Position numbers and translations under genes: made by a program. Below the pieces are notes generated by a model. That model ran no database searches. It saw only the letters and a list, made by a program, of their open reading frames with translations, and was not told the DNA's origin. DNA of 35,525 nt. It comes from Ophiosphaerella korrae (lineage: Eukaryota > Ascomycota > Dothideomycetes > Pleosporales > Phaeosphaeriaceae). Below, in pieces: positions 20,158-29,650 of the stretch (the stretch's first letter is position 1; each line of letters starts with the position of its first letter). The stretch covers positions 1 through 35,525 of the forward strand of contig JALNQF010000395.1 of the NCBI GenBank assembly GCA_028456385.1, read 5' to 3'.

Positions 20158-20675
20158 TGTTATAGTAGTAATAAGGGAAACTAAGATAGAACTAATTAGT
20201 CTAGGCTTAGCTACTAATAAAGTATAGGATAAGTAGGGTAACAACCTATAGGACAACGAGCTTAATTAGGAAACTAACTACAATTAAGATACGTAACAAA
20301 TTTGTAAATTCGCGATCTTAGTAAATATAAAGATACGAAGTAATTATGTAACAAATTTATAAATTCGCGGTCTTAGTAAATACAAAGATACGAAGTAATT
20401 ATGTAACAAATTTATAAATTCGCGATCTTAGTAAACACAAAGCAACAAAGCTACTAAGATAATATTACTATATAGTTAGTAGTAATGCGTATTATTAGGA
20501 TAGTATTAGTAATTTAATCTTTTAACTATAGAACGCTAATACAAGATAGTTGTAAAAACATCTTCTATTATTTACAAGTTATTATATATTATTACATAAG
20601 CTTTTATTATTAACTCTTAATCTACTAACTCTTATAAGATAGGTATCTATAGTTAATAATAGGTAGCCTGTTATA
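20158..20675 (+). repeat. 5' LTR of G1 copy B
   Basis: It starts TGTTATAGTAGTAATAAGG and ends CCTGTTATA. It is 518 bp, longer than the 443-bp LTRs of copy C because of an extra unit of the internal repeat (20293-20450). G1 Gag begins a few bases downstream. Confidence 0.85.
20293..20450 (+). repeat. 55-bp tandem repeat inside the G1 LTR, nearly three units
   Basis: Units start gtaacaaattt at 20293, 20348 and 20403, each followed by taaattcgc(g) and tcttagtaaa. Period is 55 bp. Copy C's 5' LTR has two units (27582 and 27636, period 54) and the solo LTR at 2239 has about two, so copy number varies within the family. Confidence 0.9.
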
Positions 20676-22410
20676 CCTTACTAATTTAGTTATTACGAGA
20701 AGCAAAGCGTATGTAGCATATAGTCTAGCTAATATAATAGTAGAAAGTTTAATTAAAGTAGCTAAGGTACCTATAAGTAGTTATAAATTAGATAATACTA
20801 TATAGAGGGTAATTAGAGAATATATAAACGACCTAATTACTAAGAAAGAAGATATAAAACTAGTAATTAACGCCTTATAGACGTAGAATAAAGAACTACA
20901 AGACTATTTAAAATAGAGTAAAGTATAGATTAAAGCTATTATTAAAGGATAGAACTAAATAGAACTAATTACTTAACGACTAGAAATAAGTGCGACGAAG
21001 AAACTACTAAAGATACCTATACTTAAGAAGTTTAATAGAATAAAGGAGAATCTAAGACCCTTTATAGTATTAGTATAACTTTAGATTAATATATAAGTAC
21101 TACACTTTAATAGAGTAGATAAGAAAGTAATATATATAGGAATATATCTTAAAAGAGACGTAATAAAATAGTTTAAACCTTACTAGATAGACTATATAAT
21201 ATACGCCTTAATAAACTAAAAGGATAAAACAAGAGCTATTTTTAGAAGTTACAAATACTTTACTACACAAGTAAGAGTAGTATTTAGAGATATAGATATT
21301 ACTTAACAAGCTAAAGAAAGGCTAGAGAAGCTTACACAAAATAAGAGTATTCCTAAATATATATTATAGTTTAAATAACTATTACAAAATATAGAATAGA
21401 ATAAGCTATCCTTAATATTATAATTTAAACAAGAACTAAATAAGAAAATACAATACAAAATAATTTATATAAAGAAACTAAGATTACTAGAAGCTCTAAA
21501 ATAATAGGTAATATAATTTAATAATAATCTTTAAGAATAAAAGAAGAATAAGTATAGAAGATCTACCTAAAACTATAATAAGAGAGACCCTATAATCCTT
21601 AACGCTAACAAGGATAGAAAGAAAAAAAAGAATAAAGACTTTACGTACTTTAACTATAGTAAACTAGGCTACTATATAAAGAACTACTATTTAAAATAAA
21701 AAGAGAATATAGTATATTATAAATATAAGAAACTAGGATACTTTGTAAAAGACTATAAAAGTAAAGATCTTAAAAAAGATAAAGAAAACTAGTTAAAGAT
21801 AACTAAAGGAAGAAAGGAAGCACTAAAAGTATAGGCTAAACCTTAAGAGAAAGTAGCAAGGAGTAGAGAAGTATAATATATAATACTCTATTAAATCTTT
21901 TGTTATAATAATAACTACTATATATATCTTTCTAGTAAATAAAGAGTAAGATACTTTCTATAGAAATATAGAGTAGCTATAATAAAAGAAAATAGAACAA
22001 AAGCGTAGCTAGAAAAAATAGTACACGTAATAGACTTACTAGTAGAAGATCTAGAAGAGGAAGAGCCTTAGACCCTATCGATTTAGGCTAAAAGACTAGT
22101 ACTAGATAAAGAGACTACTATAGTTTCCTCTAAAGAACTATAAGGAGATAAGAATTAAGTTAACGTAAAAGATATAGAGTATACCTAGTTAAATCTATAT
22201 AGTTATAATAGCTATATAATAATAGATATATTAGAATAAAATAAAAATTAGAAATTTATTTAAAAATACTTACTAGTTATAAGTATAGAAGAAGTATACA
22301 AAGACTAAAAAGAATATAATCTTAAAGTAATAAAGTTTATAATATTCTAATAATAGATAGAGTAATATATAGTTGTAGTAGGAAGAATACCTATATAGAA
22401 GGAGTAGTAG
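20676..22410 (+). pseudogene. G1 copy B: Gag
   Basis: The frame is open except for TAA/TAG. The N-terminal portion contains a ISATKKLLKIPILKKFN stretch near 20985-21035 and a capsid-like helical region to about 21540. Two CCHC knuckles follow, at 21646-21687 and 21715-21756. Both have the C-x2-C-x4-H-x4-C spacing, with their Cys codons read as Tyr; the first ends ..YIKNY and the second ..YFVKDY. The remainder up to 22410 is acidic and of unknown role. Gag forms the particle and binds element RNA. No ATG marks the start: the frame is open from the LTR edge, with VITRSK near 20690 shared with copy C. Confidence 0.8.
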
Positions 22411-24378
22411 TACCTTGTAAGAAAAACGTAATAAATTAACAAAGTCTATACACTACAAGTACTAGTAATATACTATATCTTAATAATGAAAAGACCTAGT
22501 ATAGATAGGTACTAGGTAGTAGATAATAATAGAATAGATCCTAAACGTCTAGTATATATAGATATCGCATAGGTATTATATTTAAATATATATTACTACT
22601 TATATAGAGAAGAAAAAATATAAAATTATATATAGCTAAAACGAGGACAAGACTATATAAGGGTAATCCTAAAGAAAGAAATTAAGGGTTAGTAAATAAT
22701 TTAGATTCCTAACAAAGAATATATATTAATTAGACTAGAACTAAAGCTATTAAAGGAATGTATTAAAGAAAGGCTATAGTATAAGTGTATATATAATAAA
22801 TATCTAAAATACGAAAACTATAAACGTAAAACAAGGTAATAGCCCTAAAAAGATAGATAATTTAAAGAAAGACCTAAGTAGGAAAAGCTATAAAGTATAA
22901 TAGGCCTATACGTTATAAAAATAGGTATATACTAAAGAAGGAAAGTATAAATTATAATTAATAGAAGAGCTACAAAGAACTTTATATAAAAGAAGTTTAT
23001 AGAAAACTAAGGAATACGATATATAATAAAGAAATACCCTTAATAACTAAGTACGATTAAAGGAAAACTATTCTAAGAACTTATTAAGTTTAAGATAATA
23101 CCCTTAACACTAAAGTTAGAAGAATTAGAAATTAAGAATATAATTGTAGATATAACAACAATTAATAATAAATAAGACAAAATATTATATACACTATAGT
23201 TATAGCTAGCTAAACTAAGAATTAATTAGAGAATAGAGAAAATTAGCTACCCTAAGAAAAATATATTAAAAGCTAATATAACTATATACAAAGGATAGTT
23301 CCTAGAAGAATATAAAAAGTAGGAGAAATAACTTACTAAACTAGATAACTACTTTCTAGAATATTAACTATAGGATTTAGAGATAGAACTAAAAGAAGAG
23401 AAAAACGTAGGATAGAGCCTAGTCTATAGGAAGATAGAAGAAGAATCTAAGATTAAACGAGTATTTATATAGAACGCAGTTAAGAGAGGATAGATATAAG
23501 AATCTAAATCCTTAGTAGTATATAAACTTATTTTTGTAAACAAAAAAGAGATAGATAAAAAATAACTTTACGTAGATTTTAGAAAGATAAACGCAAGTAT
23601 AAATAAGAACTAGTACCCCTTACTATAAATAGATAAGATATAAGATAGGCTACAAAAAGTACGAATCTTTATAAAACTAGATATCTAAAATACTAACTAC
23701 TAGATTAGAATTAAGAAAGGAGATAAATAGAAAACTATATTTAGAACGTAGTATAGACTATAAAAGTATCTAGTTATACTATTTAGACTTATAAATATAC
23801 TAGTAGTATTCTAAGAAAGAATTAATATAGTACTAAGAGAGTACTTAGATATATTTATATTTGTATACCTAGACGATATCCTTATATTCTTAGAAATAGA
23901 GAAAGAATATATACAACATATATATAAAGTACTAGAAAGACTAGTAGAAAACAAATTATTCTTTAAAATAAAGAAATACAAATTCTATACAAAAAAAATA
24001 GACTTCCTAGGATTTATTATAGGACTAGGAAAAATTAAGATTAATCTAAATAAGATTAAAGCTATCTAAGAATAGCTAATACCTAAGAACCTATAAGAGG
24101 TATAATAGTTTTATAGACTAGTAAACTTCTATAAGAAGTTAATAATTAATTAGTTAGAACTAATAAAGCTATTAATAAACCTTATAAAAAAAGATATACT
24201 ATTTAGATAGACTAAGGAATATAAAGAAGTATTTAGCTAAATTAAGTAAAGATTTATAGAAAACCTAGTTATAAAGATATACAACCTAGACCTACCTATA
24301 ATAGTAAAAATAGACGTATCTAACTTAGTCTATAGGATAGTACTAATATAAGAAAACCTAGATATAAAGTAAGAATAC
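22411..24378 (+). pseudogene. G1 copy B: Pol (protease, RT, partial RNase H)
   Basis: It continues the Gag frame. The protease site at 22957-22974 reads INRRATKN, where A and C suggest D-S-G before RIP. RT follows, with DFRKIN (about 23575-23595) and an intact active-site box YLDD at 23866-23877 followed by ILIF. RNase H starts around VKIDVSNLVYRI (about 24310), and similarity to copy C ends at 24378. RT catalyses DNA synthesis from element RNA. Although YLDD is intact, numerous TAA/TAG codons and the altered protease make the product non-functional. Confidence 0.85.
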
Positions 24379-24550
24379 TATTAAGACCTTAGAACTAGGT
24401 AAGAGTAATAAGGGCAAGTAGGCTTCTATAAGACAGGCGAGGTTAATAAACAAGATAGTTACTTAACTTAATTAATAGTTAGCTTTTATTAGAGTATTAC
24501 AAGGTATATAAGTATTAATAAGTAGATAAGAATCTAATTAAAGTATTAGT
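24379..24550. other. Unassigned spacer between copy B and the M2 LTR
   Basis: It is somewhat GC-richer than average (ggcaagtaggcttct; gacaggcgagg). Positions 24490-24501 (tagagtattaca) repeat in plus orientation the terminal bases of the M2 LTR, which occur in minus orientation at 24551-24562. It may be a fragment of a related LTR, or the host DNA flanking M2. Nothing codes here. Confidence 0.3.
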
Positions 24551-24902
24551 TGTAATACTCTATTAAGATAAAAGGTAAAGAAGAGATTAAATACAATAGT
24601 CTATAAAGGTCTATTAACGTTCCTATATACTTACTATCTAGTGTTTATTTCTAAGTGCTTACTCTAGAGTGTTTACTCTAGAGCGTTTACTCTAGAGCGT
24701 TTACTACTAAATAGATACGTATTCTACTATACTATATTACCTAGCCTAATTACATATAATATAATAGCTTACCTACTACTTAGTATTGTAACACTATCCC
24801 TATTTCTTACGCTAGGTCTATTCTTAGGCCTAGGCCTCTATTAGCTAGGTCTAGCTTATAAGTAGTTTACCCTACTTTCTAGTTAAAAACTATCCTACTA
24901 CA
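24551..24902 (-). repeat. 3' LTR of M2
   Basis: In element orientation it begins TGTAGTAGGATAG after the tract aaaggaggtaatat and ends ...TTAATAGAGTATTACA, giving TG...CA ends over 352 bp. Its other copy lies outside the window, so the two LTRs cannot be compared. A 14-bp direct repeat lies within it. Confidence 0.65.
24655..24707. repeat. 14-bp tandem repeat in the M2 LTR
   Basis: The unit gygyttactctaga is repeated at 24655, 24669 and 24683, with a partial fourth unit from 24697. The array lies in the 3' half of the LTR in element orientation. Short tandem repeats in LTRs can act as promoter or enhancer elements; that role is not shown here. Confidence 0.85.
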
Positions 24903-24907
24903 ATATT

Positions 24908-24916
24908 ACCTCCTTT
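24908..24916 (-). other. Polypurine tract of M2
   Basis: The minus-strand sequence aaaggaggt lies six bases before the LTR start. It is identical to the M1 tract at 5468-5476. Confidence 0.55.
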
Positions 24917-24959
24917 ATAGTCTTATAGACTTTATCTCTTATTAGAAATCTTTACTATA

Positions 24960-25578
24960 AACTATATTTCTAAAACACTTTATCTATATTATTCTCTCTT
25001 AGATATTCTTTATTTTATTATACTAGATTCTACTCTAAAGTATACTAAGTATACTTATATAAAGTGTCCCTATATTAGTATAACTTAGGAGTCTCTTAAT
25101 TAAACTTATAAAGAGTTCTATAAAAAGGTTAATAATAATAAAAAACTTCTTACTATTATTATTACTTATTTACTACGTAATAAGAAAATATTAAAATCTA
25201 CTAAAGAGCGTACTTATTATAAGGCCTTGTACCTAGCGTTAGAGTTAGAGTAAGAAAGTAATAAGGTCTTAGCGTAAGTTCTTAACTATTCTACTACTAC
25301 TATTAATATTACTTCTTCTCTTACTATCTAGTCTACTATTAGCTTATTAAATAAGTTTATTATAACTAAAGGCGCTTTATAGGCTTTATATAGTTAGATT
25401 TATTATAGAACTTTCTTTTATTAATATATTTATTATATCCTAGCTATAGCTTTATATATCTTGTATATCCTAGTATATTGTACTTACTTCTTACTTTCTT
25501 AAGTATCTACTAACAATTCTATAGATTAGCTTTAGGTTCCTATATATTTTTACTTACTAGGTAGCCTTTCTATTTTAC
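24960..25578 (+). other. Unidentified plus-strand open stretch opposite the M2 3' region
   Basis: Between the M2 chromodomain and its LTR, the plus strand has a frame of about 190 codons with roughly a dozen stops, all TAA/TAG. It includes KSTKERTYYKALYLALELE (about 25190-25255) and a Ser/Thr-rich part (NITSSLTI). On the minus strand, in the M2 sense, the same region is crowded with stops and Gln-like codons after the chromodomain. It could be an antisense ORF of M2, a captured fragment, or chance composition. No family is recognised. Confidence 0.3.
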
Positions 25579-25583
25579 TAACT
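25430..25583 (-). pseudogene. M2 chromodomain, C-terminal half
   Basis: The minus-strand frame reads LVK-x-KGYLVSKNI-x-EPKANL, where each x is TAG for Trp. This matches the chromodomain consensus LVKWKGY...NTWEPxxNL. The aromatic cage depends on the Trp residues lost here. The N-terminal half lies beyond the miniature LTR element at 26210-26255. Removing the element and one TAACT makes the two halves one frame. Confidence 0.85.
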
Positions 25584-25748
25584 TGTTACGCTATAAGCTA
25601 TAGTAGGCCGTAGCTGCGCAAAGCGCAAGTAAGGGCAAGGGCCCTTAGGTAATATATATACTATTCTACTCCTGTATTTAACGTTATTAAATACTTAGTT
25701 ACCTTTTTAGGTTTATTTAGTGTAGTAGAGTAGAGCTACTATATAATA
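25584..25748 (+). repeat. Left LTR of the miniature element
   Basis: 165 bp with TG start. It keeps gctgcgcaaagcgcaag and gggcaagggccctt, which are altered in the right LTR, so it is the less mutated of the pair. Confidence 0.88.
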
Positions 25749-25802
25749 TAGTATTTAACAACAACTATACTGCGTGTAGGGTAAGTTAGGCTAAGTGCGT
25801 TA

Positions 25803-25811
25803 GTTCGACCC
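25803..25811 (+). other. tRNA-type B-box-like motif in the miniature element interior
   Basis: gttcgaccc fits the RNA polymerase III B-box consensus GWTCRANNC. A convincing A-box at the right distance and a tRNA fold were not found, so this may be chance or a remnant of a tRNA-related sequence. Confidence 0.25.
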
Positions 25812-25979
25812 CGCTAACAGCTAGTTAGCCTAGCCGGCTAGTAGAGACTAGGCCGAGATAGGGCGCCTCTAAGCTACTAAGGATATGCGCTAGAACTATT
25901 GTAAGCTGCTAGAAGGTCTAGTATTACTACCTGTTGTAGTCTAGCGCCTAAGGACATACGCTATAGAGAAGGGGGATAT

Positions 25980-26142
25980 TATTACGCTATAGGCTGTAGT
26001 AGGCTATAGCTACGCAAAGCGTAAGTAAAGGTAAGAGCTCTTAGGTAATATATACTATTCTACTCCTGTATTTAATATTATTAAATACTTAGTTACTTTT
26101 TTAGCTTTGTTTAGCGTAGTAGAGTAGAGCTACTATATAATA
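25980..26142 (+). repeat. Right LTR of the miniature element
   Basis: 163 bp. It aligns with the left LTR with one 2-bp gap and about 15 mostly C/T or G/A differences. It lies three bases after the purine tract. Confidence 0.88.
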
Positions 26143-27461
26143 TAACTACTCCTAGAGAAACTATATACTTTAGAAGGCGTTGCGTCTTATTTCTTAATAT
26201 CTCTATAGGTCTTTAACTTTAAACTTGTTGTCTTCCTCTTTCTAATATTAGAATTATCGCTATACTAGTATTTTAAGCTTAGCTAGTTCTAGTAAGCTTA
26301 TATAAAACTTAGAGTATACTTTAGTATCTTTAGGTAGTTCTTGTATTTTTATTACTAGCCTATTATCTTCCTTAACTAAAAATAGTCTAACCTTAATATA
26401 ATCTAGTCTTTTACTAGGTTGCTTTATCTTTAGATTCTTTATATAAAGATACGCTTTATCTCTTTCTTTTAGCTAAAGAACTATTTTTTATTTTTAATTA
26501 ATATATAAAATACTTTATTTCTAAGCTTCTTTTAGTTTTTGTTTTATCTTATTATAGAGTTCTTATATATCTTCTACTCTAACTAATACTACCTCTATTT
26601 TAGGTCCTAATAGTATTCTCTTTAATAAATTAGGGTGTATCCTATAGTTTATAAAATATAGTATTTTACTTATTACTTCTAAGTACTTATTATTATATAC
26701 TAATTATACTATAAGTAATAGTAATACCTAATTATTCTACTTCTAATTACTATAAATCCTTAGGTATATTTTTAATATCCTATTAGTCAATTCTATCTAT
26801 CTATCTATTTATAGATAATAGGCTATTAATAGCTTTCTTTTTATCTCTATTACTACAAGTAGCGTTATCTAGTAATTAGACGTAAAAAGCTTATCTCTAT
26901 CGCTAATAATACTTTTTAGTATCTTATATCTTTGTATTAGTACGTCTAGTAGTATATATCCTAGCTAATCTACTATATAGTTACTTTAGAATTTCTCTAT
27001 CTTAGTGTATTTTATAAATTAGTCTACAATTACTATTATTATATTATATCCTCTTCTTATTACTAAGTCTTTTAATATTAGTAGGCTTATAATAAAGTCT
27101 ATTATATTGTCTGTCTATAGTTTTTCTAGTATCTTAATTACTTATATTTCTCTATAGAGTGTATATATCTTATACTTATTTTTCTAGTAATCTACGTATT
27201 CCTTAATAAACTATATTACTTTCTCCTTTATCTTACTAAATCTATAGTTCTTCTAGATTAGTTCTATAGTTTATATATTCTCTAGGTACTTATATACTAG
27301 GTTATTATAGTATTATTATATAATTACTTTTTGTAATTCTTCTAGAACCTTGTTTATAATCCTAATAAGGTTACTAATTTTTTACTCTTCTACTAGTTAT
27401 GTGTTTAGTACTAGGTATCTTTATCTATTGTCCTAGAGTATAGCTTCTTCTACTACTTATC
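26143..27461 (-). pseudogene. M2 integrase and chromodomain N-terminal half
   Basis: On the minus strand the frame shows the integrase zinc region (KVIQFIKEYVDYQKNK near 27200; CxxC read as Y), then IDF with the first catalytic Asp at 27097-27099, a YHPxTDGQTER-like box with one TGA for Trp (about 26785-26830), and a LAYNNK-like segment. Next comes the C-terminal fold (YLYIKNLKIKQPS; KFYISLLELA) and the beginning of a chromodomain (NKFKVKDL, 26210-26255). Integrase inserts the cDNA, and the chromodomain would bind histone marks. Its N-terminal linker to RNase H is split at 27457-27461 by copy C. It joins 34500 in frame after removing C. Confidence 0.85.
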
Positions 27462-27904
27462 TATTACGGCTATAATAAGAGAAAACTAATTCGAGCTAAT
27501 TAGCTCTACTATAGATAACGACAGCGTATATAATCTATAGGGTAACAAACTTAATTAGGAAGCTAACTACAATAGAGATATATAATAGATTTGTAATTTA
27601 CAATCTTAGTAAATACAAAGTATAAAGCTAAGTACGTAATAGATTTATAATTTGCGATCTTAGTAAACACGAAGCACAAAGCTAACTAAGAAATATAGGT
27701 ATATAGTTAGTAGTAATACGTATTATTAGGATAGTATTAGCAATTTAATCCTTTAACTATAGAACGCTAATACAAAACAGTTACAAAATATCTTCTATTA
27801 TTTATAGTTATTATAGACTACTATATAAGCTTTTACTATTACCTTGTAATCTACTAACTCTTATAGGATAGGTACCTATAGTTAACGACAGTTAGCTTAT
27901 TACA
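27462..27904 (+). repeat. 5' LTR of G1 copy C
   Basis: Begins TATTACGGCTATAATAAG and ends GCTTATTACA. It has two units of the internal ~54-bp repeat (from 27582 and 27636). Gag follows from about 27905 with VITRSK-like text shared with copy B. Confidence 0.9.
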
Positions 27905-29650
27905 CTTTACTAATTTAGTTATTACAAGAAGTAAAGTATAAGTAGCGTATAGTCTAGCTAATATAATAGTAGAAAGTTTAACTAAGAGAGTAGCTAAGGC
28001 ACCTATAAGTAGTTACAAGTTAGATAATATAGTATAGAAGGATATTAAAAACTATATAAATAACTTAATCTCTAAGAAAGAAGATATAAAAATAGTAATC
28101 GACGCTTTAGAAACCTAGAACAAAGAACTCTAGGAGTACGCAAAATAGAATAAGGCCTAGATTAAAGCTATTATTAAAGGATATAACTAAATAGAACTAA
28201 TTATACAACGCCTAGAGATAAGCGCAATAAAGAAACTACTAAAAATACCTATACTTAAGAAATTTAATAGGATAAGAGAGAAACTAAGACCTTTTATAGC
28301 CTTAGTATAACTCTAGATAGATATATAAGTACTATACTTTAATATAGAAGAAAAGAAGGTAATATATATAAGGATATACCTTAAAGAAGACGCGATAAAA
28401 TAGTTTAAACCTTACTAGACAGACTATACAATATACACTCTAATAATATAGAAAGATAAAACTAGAGCTATCTTTAGACGTTACAAATACTTTACTAGAC
28501 GAATAAAAGTAGTATTTAGAGATATAGATATTACCTAACAAGCTAAAGAAAGACTTAAAAAGCTTACGTAGAATAAGAGTATTCTAGAATACGTATTATA
28601 GTTTAAATAACTATTACAAAATATAGAATAGAATAAATTAGCCTTAATATTATAATTTAAATAAGGACTAAACGTAAAAATATAATACAAGATAATCTAT
28701 ATAGAAAAACTACAAACACTAGAAGCTCTAAAGTAATAGGTAATATAGATTAATAATAATCTTTAAGAATAGAAGAAGAATAAGTATAGAGGTTACACCT
28801 AGAACTATAATAAAAGAGACCCTATAATCCTTAACGCTAATAAGGATAAAAAGAAAAAGAAGAATAAAGACTTTACGTACTTTAACTATAGTAAGCTAAG
28901 CTACTATAAAAAGAACTACTAATTAAAGTCTAAGAAAGATATAGTATATTATAAATATAGGAAACTAAGACACTTTATAAAAGATTATAGAAGTAAGGAC
29001 CCTAAGAAAGATAAGGAAATGTAGTTAAAGATAACTAAAAACAAGAAAGAAGTACCTAAAGTATAGGCTAAACCTTAAGAAAAAGTAGCTAGGAGTAAGG
29101 AGGTATAATATATAATACTCTATTAGACCTTTTATTATAATAACAACTACTATATATATCTTTCTAGTAAATAGAGAATAGAATACTTCTTATAGAAGTA
29201 TAAAGTAGTAGTAACAAAAGAAAGTAGAATAAAAGCGTAGCTAGAAGAAATAGCTTACGTAATAGACCTACTAGTAGAAGATCTAGAAGGGAAAGAGCCC
29301 TAGACCCTATCGATCTAGGCCGAAAGACTAGCGCTAGATAAAGAAACTACTACTATTTCCTCTAAAGAACTACAAGAAAATAAGAGATAAGTTAATATAA
29401 GAGATATAAAGTATACCTAGTTAAATATATATAGCTATAATAGCTATACAATAATAAATATAGTAGAATAAAACACTAATTAGAAATTCGTTTAAAAATA
29501 ATTACTAGTTATAAGTATAGAGGAAGCGTACAAAGACTAGAAAGAATATAATCCTAAAGTAATAAAGTTTATAATATTCTAATAATAGATAGAATAATAT
29601 ATAGTTGTAGTAGGAAGAATACTTATATAGAGAGAGTAGTAATACCTTAT
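27905..29650 (+). pseudogene. G1 copy C: Gag
   Basis: The frame (congruent to 0 modulo 3) parallels copy B. It has the LLKIPILKKFNRI stretch near 28240, a capsid-like region, then two CCHC knuckles. At 28878-28919 the first knuckle reads with Tyr in place of Cys and His. At 28947-28988 the second still has the His codon (CAC) with Cys changed to Tyr. A Lys-rich region separates the second knuckle from an acidic C-terminal segment that also occurs in B. One base is missing in the A run cttataaaaaaatac (about 29648-29660) compared with B, shifting the downstream frame by one. Confidence 0.85.

Larger units (their letters stand above)
20158..24378 (+). mobile_element. Chromovirus G1 copy B, 3'-truncated
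   Basis: It has a 5' LTR (20158-20675) followed by Gag and Pol. It loses similarity to copy C at 24378, inside RNase H, with no 3' LTR. It keeps more CpA/TpG than A or X, and its RT box is still YLDD, so it is the least mutated Pol in the window. Gag knuckles, protease and RT all lie in one frame (coordinates congruent to 1 modulo 3), pointing to a single Gag-Pol polyprotein in this family. The truncation removes integrase and chromodomain. Confidence 0.85.
25584..26142 (+). mobile_element. Miniature non-autonomous LTR retrotransposon (TRIM-like), 559 bp
   Basis: Direct LTRs of 165 bp (25584-25748) and 163 bp (25980-26142) flank a 231-bp interior with no coding capacity. LTRs start TGTTACGCTATAAGC (TATTACG... 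in the second) and end TATATAATA. The 5-bp duplication TAACT lies at 25579-25583 and 26143-26147. A purine tract (25965-25976, agagaaggggga) precedes the right LTR. No primer-binding site was assigned. LTR differences are nearly all transitions of RIP type. The interior is GC-rich and little mutated. The insertion splits the M2 chromodomain in the frame-restoring manner expected. TRIMs depend on proteins of other LTR elements; which one serves here is unknown. Orientation is inferred from the purine tract. Confidence 0.85.

Noticed and set aside
20293..20450. CRISPR array (regularly spaced repeats)
   Set aside because: Units of 55 bp are contiguous with no unique spacers, and the same repeat lies in every G1 LTR.
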